64,000 nucleotides of DNA from Heterocephalus glaber (Eukaryota; Chordata; Mammalia; Rodentia; Bathyergidae). Position numbers and translations under genes: made by a program. The first letter of the stretch is position 1. Every line of letters begins with the position of its first letter. The notes under the pieces are model-generated. The model saw only the letters and a program-made list of their open reading frames with translations, was not told where the DNA came from and searched no databases. The DNA is taken from assembly GCF_000247695.1 (NCBI RefSeq), contig NW_004624782.1, positions 14,300,750 to 14,364,749 of the forward strand. The letters run 5' to 3'. This document shows positions 20,901 to 32,900 of this stretch, one piece after another.

Positions 20901-23900
20901 CTGAGGCGGCAGCCTCAGCGTGTCCCAGAGCCCCTCAGAGGTAGGGCCCCTTGGCAGAGACCGGAGGGACAGAGCAGGACCAGGCTGGGCGCTGCTCGTG
21001 GTCTGGGGGCTGACGTGTGGGGAAACTGGGTTCTGTTACACACGCACAGGCCGGAGGCACCTGGAGGAAAGCCCCCATATAGCTACTTACCTCTGTGACG
21101 GCCACTGACCGCAGACATGGCCCTGTGGTCCTTAGAGTGGGTGTCAGGATCTCCCGCCCACAGCCTTCCATGTGGTGGATGGTGCAGGCCCTGCTCGGCT
21201 CTCCCATCGCCTCATCCTTTCCCTCATCGAGGGACCGCCCCCAGCCCCGGCCTCCCTTCCCTAGGAATTGCATGGGACCCTCTGGCTCAGGCGTTACACT
21301 GACTGCGCCTTTTTCCTGGCTCGCTCTTCTTCAGATTCTGGCCTACAACCCCGTGTGTCCGCTCACTTAGATGTCACCTCCTGGCAGAGGCCTTTCCTCT
21401 GCTCATTCCCGGGGCTCTACCACACTGTCCCACTTTACTATCTCCAGATCTGTGCATTCACATTTTGCTTGTTTCTTATCTGTCTTTCCTCTGTAATGCA
21501 GCCTCCATGAATAGTACGAATATTGGCTAACTATTCACTGCTGCATGTCCTCATGCCTGTTGCTGCTTGACAAATTTTCCCTGAATTTAGCAGCTTAAAG
21601 CAATAAACATAGTTAGGGGCCGGGGATTTAGCTCAATGGGACTGTGCCTGTCTCGAGAGTGCAAGGTCCTGAGTTTGATCCCCGGTACCAAAAAGAAAAA
21701 AACACCCCAAAACCCAAAAAACAAAGAAAACATAGGCAGACGTTGTGGCACACACCTGTAACCCCAGAACTGTGGGAGACTAAGGCAGGATGATAGAAAG
21801 TTTGAGCTCAGCCTGGCAATAAATTTAGCAAGACCCTGTCTCAAAATAAAAAATAAAGGGCTGGGGATTTAGCTCAGTGTTTCCACTGCTTGCCTCTCAA
21901 GCACAAGGACCTGAGTTCAATCCCCAGTACCAAAAAAACAAAAACCAAAAAACAAACAAACAAAAAAAGGGCTGGGGATGTAACCCAGTGTGAAGGCCCT
22001 GGATTAAATCCTCAGCGTCAAAAACCCAACCAAAACAAGATTACTATCTAGAGATTTCTTGAAGTCAGGAAGTCAGGAATCTAGGCGTTGCTTAGCCACT
22101 GCCACTGCTTGGAACTTCTCCCGAGGGTGCAGTCAAATTGTCCCATCAGAGCTGTGGTCTCAGCTGAAGGCCCGGGCAGGGGAAATGCTGTTTCCCTCCT
22201 GCCAGTCTCATTTTCTCCCATCTCCTCCCTTTGCCACCAAACTCCTGGAAAGGCTTCCCTTGCTTTGTCTCTTGCCTCTTCCCCCTTTGTACATCCTCAC
22301 TCCCCGATGCCTGGCTTCCACCCACACATTGTGCAGATCTTGCCCTTGGCAGTGACACATGTGCCCACTAAATGTCAATTCTCTTTTCTGTGTTTAGGTT
22401 ACTAAGCTTTCAGATGTGGCCTGCAGTTTGTCTCTTCCTTCTCCACATGCTCTGGCCTCAGACCCCCACTCTCTTGCTGCTTCCCCTGCTTGGGGTTTCT
22501 CAGCCTTGTCCCTGGGCGTCTTTGCCTTCTCCATCTAAGAGAAGGTACTTCTCTAAGAGGTGGTACTGTATCCCTAAAGCCTTCGCCACCTGAGTTTTTT
22601 GGGAGGTAAAGAAGGTTCATTGTCACTCTGGGGGGACCAGGCTAGTCCAAATCTGGGGATGATTTCTTTACGAAGCATCTTGACTACCTCTGAAGCCTTT
22701 TCTGAATGGGTAGAAAGGCTTCAATCCAGCCTGTGAAGGTGTCGATCAGGACCAACGTACCTTTAAATCCTCCACATGGTGGCGTGTGGGTAAAGTCTTG
22801 TTGTCAGTCCTCTCCAAGGTACGTCCCTCTCCTCTGCACAGGTTCTAATGAGGGAGGAGGTTTGGGCTCACCAGAATTACGGTAGGCACAGAGTAGGCAA
22901 GCTTTGCAGACTTGGTGGGTGGTTGCTGCTAATCCTAGCTCTGTGAAAACTTGAGCGGCTGTTTCCAGGGTAGCATCTCTTCTCATATGGAAGGAATCAT
23001 GAAGTGTTTTTATAGCCTTCTACTGCATCCTTTGAGGAAGGACCAGTTTGTTTTCTAAATATCACTAGTTCCTTTTTAAATTCCCCTTTGTTCTGAACCC
23101 ACTTATTTTCTGGGGGTATAGTCTGATTTTAATGGTTCCTCAGGAACTGAAAATAAGGCTAGAGTTTGATGGGGCTATAGGGCTTCCCTTTTTGCTTCTG
23201 TATCAGAATTTTGATTTCCCAAGGAAACTTCAGACATGTCTCTTTGGTGCCTTTTACAGTGCATGACTGTGACCTACTTAGGAAGATGGACTGCCTCTAG
23301 GAGTTGTGGAATTTCTCTCCTGTGCTTGATAGATGATTGCTATTTGTCAGTAAGCCTGTTTCTTTTCAGATTCCTGCATGAGTGTGTAGGGTCAAGAAGA
23401 CATATTTGGAGTGGGTATAGATATTTTTTGTTTTGTTTTTTGAGATAGGGTCTCGCTATATAGTTCAGGCTGGCCTTGAACTCATTATGTAGCCCAGGCT
23501 GGCCTCAAACTCACAGTGATCCTCCTGCGTCAGGAGGGATTACAGGCATGCACCACCATGCCCAGCTCTGTATAGATACTTAACCTTCTGCTTTTTCCTA
23601 ATATCAATCCCCGAGTAAGAACTACTAGCTCTGCCTTCTGAACAGAGGTTCTTGGAGGAGCAGGTTTAGCTTCAGTGACCCACTGTGAGCTGACAACTGT
23701 ATAACCTGTCTTTCGATGTCCTTCTTGAACAAAGCTACTTCCATCAGTGAACCACACCTCCTCAGGGTCTTGGAGGGGCAGATCACTGATGTCCTGCCTA
23801 TTGGCATATGTCTGAGAGATGGTTTGTTCACAAGAGTAGCTAACTCTGGGCCTGTACATATCAAAGAGACAGGTTAAGAGCAGTACAAGCTTATTTTTTT

Positions 23901-26900
23901 TTTTTTGGTACCAGGGAATCGAACTCGGATCCTTGTGCTTGTGCAGCAGGCAGCGAAACCACTGAGCTAAATCCCCAGCCCCAGTACAAACTTTTATAAT
24001 AACCTCAGGGACATCTAAGGGCATGGACTGATATTTAGTGAGCTGTTCCCCCATTAACCACAAGTAACGTTTTGTCTCCAGAATAGCCCTGACCTTATAG
24101 GGTGTCAGGACTTCTAGTGTCTGTCCCAAAGTTAACTTTGTAGCTTCATCTGTTAGTACAGTGGTAGCTGATACTGCTCTCAGGCAGGGTGGCCATCCAG
24201 CAGCACTCTATCTAATTACTTTGAAAAGTATCCCACTGAGCAGGGCTCTTGCCCTAGCCTTTGGGTCAAGACCCCCAAAGCAATTCTTCTCTTTTCTGAT
24301 ACATAGAGAAAGAAAGGTTTTCTTAAGTCAGGTATTCCCAGTGCTGGAGCCTGAGTGAGGGCGTGCTTTATTTCCCTAAAGGCATTGCCAGTCACTTTTG
24401 CCCATTCTAGGGGCACTGACTCAGGGGCTTTGGCAGCCTTATAGAAGGGCTTTGCCATTTGCCCAAAATTAGGTAGCCAGATCCTACAAAAGCCAGCCAG
24501 TCCCAGGAAAGAACAAAACCATTGTTTGGTGGCAGGAGGCCCAAGATCACAGATAGCCTGGATCCAGTCCCTAGACAGCTGTCAGTCCCAAGGTGTGAGA
24601 ATATATCCCAGATATTGAACTTTTTGGAGGGATATCTGAGCCTTTTCTTTGAAGACTTTATATCCCTTCTTGGCTAGAAAGTTGAGAGTCTGTATAATGT
24701 TATAGTTAGATAATTTCTGAGTTGGGCTATAAACTAGAATGTCATCTACATGCTGTAGGGTGATTCCTTGTTTAAATTTTAAGTTTCTCAAGTCTTTCTC
24801 TAGTGCCTGAGCAAAAAGGTGAGGATCGCCTCTAAACCCTTGTGGAAGAACTGTCCAAGTATACTGCTGCCTTTCTCTTGAAATGGGATTTTTCCCGTTC
24901 AAAGGCAAACAGAAACTGGGAGTCTGGATGAAGAGGGATGGAGAAAAATGCATCTTTTAAATCTAAGACTGAGAACCAATTAATGTCCCCTGGAGTTTAG
25001 GAGAGAATTGTTTATGGCTCTGGCAAGAGAGGATGGATTGGAACAACAGCCTTGGTAATGAGGCAGAGGTCTTGTAGCACCCAATATTCTCCCAAGGGCT
25101 TTACCACAGCGAGAATGGGAGTATTACAAGGGCACTGACAGGGCTTCAGAAGGCCATATTTGAGAAAATTCTCTATGAGAGGCTGAAGGCCTTTACGTGC
25201 CTCTTCCTTCATTGGATACTGCTTTTGGTTAAGAAACCACCTAGGGTCTTTCAGTCTTGCAGCTACTGGGAGACCTGAATTTGCACTACCAGGTGTTCCC
25301 CTTTACCAGGTGGCAGGATCCACTCGTTGGCCAGTTTGGTCAGGGAGATCTGATATAGTCTCAATAAGTAAATTCCATTTTGGCCTTAGCTGGAATTTGA
25401 GACTTGCCCCCAATTTTAGCTAGCAAATGTCTTCCTAGCAGGGGAGCAGGACACTGCAGGGCAATTAGGAACTCATGGTTAAACATTTGGCCTTCAAAGT
25501 GACATGTCAGAGGAGGAGTAAAAAGAAATCTCTGGCTAGGGGTCCTCTTGACCTCAGCTATGTCTACAGACACAGAGGAGAGTCTTCCAGAGAAGGAAGG
25601 CAGAATTGAATGAGCTGGCCCTGTATTAGTTAGCAGTGGAATTGGCTCAGCCATGATGTCCAAGTCTATCCAGGGTTCCCCAGAGGAGATGGCGATATCT
25701 GTGGACAGGGGCTTTGCAGGTTTCCCTGGGCCTCTTCAGCCATCAGAGCAGGAAGTGAAGGTTCAGGCTGGGCCCTCCCTCTCTGAGAGCGGGGCCAGTC
25801 AGACCTCCAGTGCCACGAGTCAGGCACATTAACTGCCTTACATGTGGAGCAGGCCAGGCCGAGGCTTGGTGCAGTCTGTTGCCCAATATTCAGTCTTTGG
25901 GTTTTTTTGGTACCGGGGATCGAACTCAGGGCCTTGCACTTGTGAGGGAGTTGGCAGCACCACTGAGCTAAATCCCTGGCCCTCCAGTGTTCAGTCTTCT
26001 TACACTCGAAACAGGAACTCTTTCCTCACTTGTCCCTGAGCTTTTCCTTAGATGACCTGGGTGGTTTAAAGCATTACCAACTGTGACAGCCATAATATTA
26101 GCCTCTTCTTCATCTCTCCTCTGGGTCCCAATTGTTGAACACAGAAAAGGCTGTGTCCAGCAAGTGAGCCATGGGTGTCTGTGGCCCTATTTGAAGTTTA
26201 TGTTGAATATCTGGGGCTAGTTGACAGATGAAATGTTGTCCCACTAGTGCCTCTCCCTCTTGGAAGATGGATCTATATTAGTATACTTGTGGAAGGCCTC
26301 TGCTAATCAGTTATGAAACAAAGCTGGATTTTCTTCTGTACCCTGTAAGACCCCACCCACTTTATTATAACGAACAGACTTTTTTTTCTTAAATTCTTTT
26401 ACTGATACATTTTAGATATATAGTATGTTTACATTTATCATTGGGTGCTTGTACCTGTGCATGATGTATCTTAGTTCTTATTTTTTCCCCATTATCTGTG
26501 CTCCCTTCACCCCCTCCCCCTTCCCTATTTACAAAGACTTTGTTTCCATTTTTTTTTCTTTTCTCATAATTTTTCCTTTCCCTTCTTTCCTTTCGCCTTC
26601 CCCTCCCACCACCCCTACCCCTTTGGACCTTTTCTTCCTATTTTAAATTATCAATTATTCATTTTAATCATTTTTTTTTGTGTTTTTTTTGGTACAGGTA
26701 TTGAACTAGGGTCCTTGTGCTTGCGAGGCAGGCTGCGGAACCACTGAGCTAAATTCCCGGCCCCTTGTTTTAATCATTTTAATTCTTATTTACACTTTCA
26801 GTTTCTCACACTAGAGAAACTATTCAGTATTTACACATGTGTGTCCTATTTATTTCATTTAAGAGGCTGACCTCAATATGCATCCATTTAGTTATAATTG

Positions 26901-29900
26901 TCTCTAGTTTCTTGTTCTTTATGGCTGAGTAGTACTCCATTTTATAAAAAAACCACATCTTCTTCACCCAGTCTCCAGTTGATGGGCACTTGGGCTGCTT
27001 CCAAGCTTTAGCTGTTACAAACTGTGCTGCTATGAACATGGGTGGACATATATCGCTGTGGTATGATTCTTTTAATTCTTTGGGGAAGATAACCAGCAGG
27101 GGAATAGCTGGGTCAAATGGGACCTCTAACCCTAGTTCTTTGAGGTATCTCCATACTGATTTCCACAGTGGTTGCACCAGACTGCACTCCCACCAGCAAT
27201 GGAGAAGGGTTCCTTTCTCCCCACACCCCTGCCAGTATTTGTTATTGGTTGATTTCTTGATAGCAGCCTTTCTTTCTGGGGTGAGTTGGAATCTCAGTGT
27301 TGTTTTCATCTGCATCTCTCGAATGACCAGTGATGTTGAACATATTTTTCATATGCTTATTTGCTGCTTTTACTTCTTTTTCTGAGAAATGTCTACGAAC
27401 AGACTTTTTAATGCACCTTTTCATCCCCATGGTAAGAGCAGCTACCATACTAGGCATCATCTCTAGTCCATCCTGAGTATTAGAGTCGCAGCTTGGCTCT
27501 GTTGAGGGGAGAATAGATTCTCCAGGGTGGTTTCCATTCCTTTTCAAGGCATATCGCTCATCTGCATAGTTTCTAGCCTCTTGTAGGATTCTTTATTTTT
27601 CATCTGGGGTAGAGCAAGTGGCCAAGATGTATTGGACATCTCACTGTGATAAATCAAAAGCAAGCAGCTGCGTGTGGTGGTGCATGCCTGTAACCCCAGC
27701 ACTTAGGAGGCTGAGGCAGGAGAATGGCCATGAGTTTGAGGCCAGTCTGAACTATATAGTGAGATCTTCAAGAAACCCTGGTATCAAAAAAAAAAAAAAA
27801 AAGCAAAAGCCAAAGTTTGAAACCCATTTTCAAACTTACTAGGATCTTCTGATAGTTGGCTGAATCATTCCTTGCACTGAAAAAGCGACCTGTACTCGAG
27901 TATTCCCTTGTGGCCTTGGGAATTCTCTTAGGGGCAGGATGAGTTATGAACCACTTGGAGTTCTACCTGCGGGGCTTAAAGCTGTCTGAGCCCCCAAGAC
28001 GAGGGGGATGAGGAACATGGTCCTCCTGGGCACCAGGCTCTCATGGAGTTTCTGAGTCATTTGGAACTTGGAGGGGACGGACTTGCTTTATTTCCCTGAG
28101 TTACAAGAAGGAGGTCGAGGAGCCCTCCCAGTATCATCAAACAGATCAGAGAGACCCACATCGCCCTGAGAGACAAGGGAGGGTCTCAGGACAGAGTCAT
28201 CCAGAATATTTTTTTTCCTTGGTGGTTACTCTAAACACCATTGCTCCTGAACATTCCCTTTGGTAGAGTCACAAAAGCCTGAGCACAGGCATTCCATCCC
28301 ATGTGTATGTTTAAGCAGAACTGCTGTAGCTGGAGGATAGTCTCATGATTTAAAGCACTATCTCATACCATCTCCCACCACCACCCAGTTCACACTGGAC
28401 CCAAAAGCTATTACAATGGTAGATATGCTGCTCTTGTTTTAGACCGTCAGGGTCAAACTTTTCCCACTCATCCAGAATGTGGCCTAGTGGTGATGTCGGT
28501 AAAATGCACGTGGTTGTGAGGGCCAATAGGATCCCCATCTTCTAGTCTTGGGACCTTCTTCTCCTGTACCTGAGCTTTTTTTCCTCGTGCCTGGCAATGC
28601 CAAAATGTACTCTCCTGGCTCAGATTGCCAAAATGTTATGGGGTAGCTTATTCCTAAAAAAGTGGCTCACCAACTAAACGTGACTGAGTTCAGGTTGCTT
28701 GCCGCTCCTTCTGGAGTTAGATTCCAGGTTCTCGTCTCGAACGAAGAATTGGATGAAATGAGCAAAATGTAGTGGTTTATTCAGAAAGTTTATTCAAAAA
28801 AGTAACAGTGAGGAGTCGGGGAGAAACTGCACGGCAAGCTTGGGCTGAATAAAGAGCAAAAGAATAAGCAAAGATAAAGGTACACGCTGTGCGTGGAAAC
28901 AAGGGTGGGCTGTGGTGGAAAGCGACATTAGCAAAGTCCTCATGGCGGCGATGTGCCTTGTACGCCGTCTAAATAGCGAGGAAACCCAGGAGAACGTCTA
29001 CATCCGGTCAGGTCTAGGCCGTCCTATGAAAACCTGCCGAGCTTTGGGAACTGTTCTGCGCATGTGTGCAGGTCGTGTCGTTATACTTCCCCAGCCAGCG
29101 TTCCTCACCCCGAATCTCCTATCTCAATAGTGTGGCCCTGTCAGCGATGTCAGTTCTTCCAATACATAAATGCTGCATATTTCTTTTATTTGTGGCCTCT
29201 TCAGCTACTTTCATTAGTGTTCTATAGTTTTCAGAGTAGAGATCTTTCACTTCCTTGGCTAAATTTATTCCCAGGGCCCCATTTTTTTGCTATTGTGAAT
29301 GGAATTGTTTTCATCATTTTTTTTTCAGGTAGCTTACTGTTAACATATAGAAACATTGCTAAAAAACTGATGATTTTTAAATGTTGATTTTGTTTCCTAC
29401 AATCTCACTGAATTAGTTTATTTGTTCTAGCAGTTTCTGTGGAGTCACTAGGTTTCTCTGTGTATAAGATTATGTCATCTGCAAACAGGGACAGTTTGAC
29501 TTCCCCCTTTCCAGTTTGAATGCCCCTTAGTTTTTACTCTTGCCTAATTATTCTGGCAAAGGTTTCCCGAATTACATTGAATAAGGGAGCTGAAGGTGGA
29601 CTTTGTCTTGTTTCCAATTTTATTGTTTTTTTTTTTTTTTTTTGGTACCGGGGATTGAACTTGGTTCCTTGCAGTTGCGGGGCAGGCAGCAGAACCACTG
29701 AGCTAAATCCCTGGCCCTTGTTTCCAATTTTAGAGGAAATGACTTCAGCTTTCTATACGATATAGTCTGTCAGCTTGTCAGATTTTCCATTTTTCATTTG
29801 TTGCGACCTTACTGTGTTGACCTGGGTTTCTTTTTTTTTTTTTGAGACAGGGTCTTTCTATATAGTTAGGATGGCCTTGAACTCACTCTGTAGTCCAGGC

Positions 29901-32900
29901 TGGCCTTGAACTTTCGGCAATCCTCCTGCCTCAGCCTCTTGAATGCTGGTATTATAGGCATGTGCCACCATGCCCGGCCTATGTGAGTATCTTATATGCA
30001 TACTCTTTTGAGAACTTTTTTTTCCTTTGGCACCGGAGATCTAACTCGGATCCTTGTGCTTGCACAGCAGGTGGTGAAACCGCTGAGCTAAATCCCCGAC
30101 CCTCTTTTTAGAACTTTTACATGAAAGATGTTAGATTTTGCCAAATACATTTTCTGCATCTACTGCAATGATCATGTGGTTTTGGGCCTTCACTATGGTA
30201 ATGCAGTGAATCATCTGTGCTTATATATGTAAGTCACACTATCCCTGTGTTCCTGGGATGAATCCTACTTGATCAGAGTGAATGATTTTGTTTTTTGAGA
30301 CAGGGTCTTGCTATGTAGTTCAGGCTGGCCTTGAACTCATGGTAATACTAGTGCTTAAGTCTCCTGAGTGCTGGATTGCAGGGATGTGCCACCATGCCGG
30401 GCTGTCTTTTGAATGTGATGTTGAATTGGTGTGCTCGAATTTTGCTCAGGATTTCTGCATCTATGTTGACCAGGCCTGCCTGCCTTCCTTCCCCTCCCTT
30501 CCTGATTTGTTCTTGTCTGGCTTCCATAGAGGGTGATACTGGCCTTATAAAATGAATTTGGAAGATTTCCCTCTTATTCAATTTCATGGAATGGTTTTAA
30601 AAGAATTGGTATTAATTTTTCTTTAATATTTGGCAGAATTTAGCAGTGAAGCCATGTGATCTTTGGGTTTTCTTGGATGGGAAACCATTAGTTATTCAAT
30701 CTCCTTACTGGTCTATTGTTCAGATTTTCCTTTTTTTTTCAGTGCTGGGGATTGAACCCATGGCCTTTGCACTGAGCTACATCTCCTGCTATATTTTATT
30801 TTTTACTTTGAGACAAGCTCTTGCTAAGTCACTAAGTTGCCAGGTTAGGTTTGAAATTATGATCCTCCTGTCTCAGCCTCCTAGACAGCTGAAATTACAG
30901 GTTTGCACTACCACATCTGGCTTCATAATTCAGTCTTGGTAAATTGTATGTTTAGGGATTTATCCATTTCTTTTATTTTTAAAATTTTTTTGGTACCTGG
31001 GATCGAACTTGGGTCCTTGCGCTTGCACAGCAGAAAGCAGAACCACTGAGCTAAATCCCCGGCCCTTTTTTTCTGTTTTTTGAGACAGGGTCTCATTAAG
31101 TCACTAAGTTGCCAGGCTGCTCTCAAATTTGTGATTCTCCTGCCTCAGCCTCCTAGAGTGCTGGGATTACAGGTATATGCTACTTTGCCTGGCTTATANN
31201 NNNNNNNNNNNNNNNNNNNNNNNNNNNNNNNNNNNNNNNNNNNNNNNNNNNNNNNNNNNNNNNNNNNNNNNNNNNNNNNNNNNNNNNNNNNNNNNNNNGA
31301 CGGAAACTCTGGGCTAAATCCCCGGCCCGATATATTTTATTTATTTATTTAGTACCAGGGATTGAACTCTGGTCTTTGCTCTTGCAAGGCCCTGGCTGAT
31401 ACATTTTAGATTTTAAAAGATCCATTAAGACTTGTTTTGTGGCTTACTAAATGGCATGTCTTGAAGAATGTTACATGTGTAGTTGAGAAGTATGCTCATT
31501 CTATAGCCATTAGATTTAAATTCTGTATATATCTATTAGGTCCATTTTATCTAAAATGCAGTTTGATTCCAGTTTTTCCTTATTAATTTTTCTCTCTGCT
31601 TAATCAGTTGAAAGTGGGACAATGAATCTTCTACTTTTATTTTATCATTGTCCCTTTATGTCCATCAATATTTGCTTTATTTACTTAGGTACTCTGAGAT
31701 CGGATGCATGTATATGTTTACAACTATTATGTCCTCTTGGTAATCAAGCCCTTTATCATTAAATGATGACCTTCTTTGCATCTTATAACAATGTTTTTAT
31801 GGTATTAGGTGTTAAATTCAGGGCCTCATGTAGGCTCTGTCACTGAGCTACATACCAGCCCCTTTCATAACAATTTTTAACTCAAGGTCTGTTTTTGTCT
31901 GATATAAGTATAGCTACACCTGCTTTCCTTGGGTTACCAATTGCATGGGATATCTTCTTTCAACCACTTACTTTTAGTACATGTGTATCCTTACGGCTAA
32001 TCTGGTCTTTGTAGGCAGTATGTAATTGGATACTGTTTTTTAATTCCTTTAGTCACTGTGTCGTTTGATTGGAGAATTTAATATTTACATTCAGAGTAAT
32101 TACTAATAGATAAGGAGTTACTATTGTTATTTGTTTACTTGTCTTCTGGCTGTTTTGTAAATTGTTTTTCTTTCTCCCTCTGTTGTTTTATTTGTGATTT
32201 GGTTATTTTCTTTACTGCTATGTTTTGATTCTTCTCTTTATTGTTTGTGTATCTGCTGTAGCTTTTGCTTTGCCATTACCACGTAGTTTGCATACAATAT
32301 CTTATAATAGTAACACCTTAACTTCAGTTGTACTTTTTTCTTTGTGGTGTTGGGGCTGACGCATGCTAGGGTAGTGCTTTACCATTGAGCTACATCCCCA
32401 GCCTATGACTCTAGACTTTAAACTTCTGTCCTGATTTATATTTTTGGTATCACAATTTACTTATTTTATATTACATATTTCTTAAAAACAAATTGAAGTT
32501 ACGGTATTTTTCACTGTTTTGACTTCTAACCTTCATACTAGAGATAACATGTGATTTACAGAGAGCCATAACAGTATGGGTTTTATGGATTTTACTATTA
32601 CTAGTGAATTTTATGCTTTCATATATTTTCATGATAGTAATTAGCATCTTTTTATTTCAAATAACTCCCTTAAGCATTTCTTGTGAAGCAGGGGTAGTGG
32701 TCAAGATTTTGTTGGTCTGAGAAAGATTTTATTTCTCTTTCATTACTGAAGGACAGCTTTGCTAGGTGTAGTGTCCTTGGCTGGCAAGGTTCCCCTCTCA
32801 GCACTTTGAATACTTCAGTCCATTCTCTCTGGGCCTGCGGAGTTTCTGCTGAGAAATCAGCTGATTGTCTGGTGAACCATCTCTTATTTGTGACTTGCAT

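Larger units (their letters stand above)
21530..22200. repeat. Ancient LTR/DNA repeat remnant carrying a SINE cluster
   Basis: Both sides of the SINE cluster look like one old mammalian repeat (GCTTGACAAATTTTCCCTGA, TTAGCAGCTTAAAGC; then AAGTCAGGAATCTAGG), possibly MLT1-type. Orientation and family are uncertain. 22200-22590 is unrecognised. Confidence 0.4.
22590..29142 (-). mobile_element. Endogenous retrovirus, class I (gamma-like), 5' half, broken
   Basis: Minus-strand provirus in ITGAM intron 5, reading from high to low coordinate: 5' LTR, gag, protease, reverse transcriptase, RNase H and part of integrase. It ends in integrase near 22590; env and the 3' LTR are absent. Every gene has stops or frameshifts and key catalytic positions are changed. 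Secondary insertions: ID at 23891 and 25900, B1 at 23440 and 27668, and an L1 at 26385-27394. It opposes ITGAM transcription, the common surviving orientation for intronic proviruses. Confidence 0.9.

Noticed and set aside
22590..28550. ERV pol/gag frames as co-opted host genes
   Set aside because: Stops, frameshifts, altered catalytic residues and several SINE/L1 insertions; no long frame survives.
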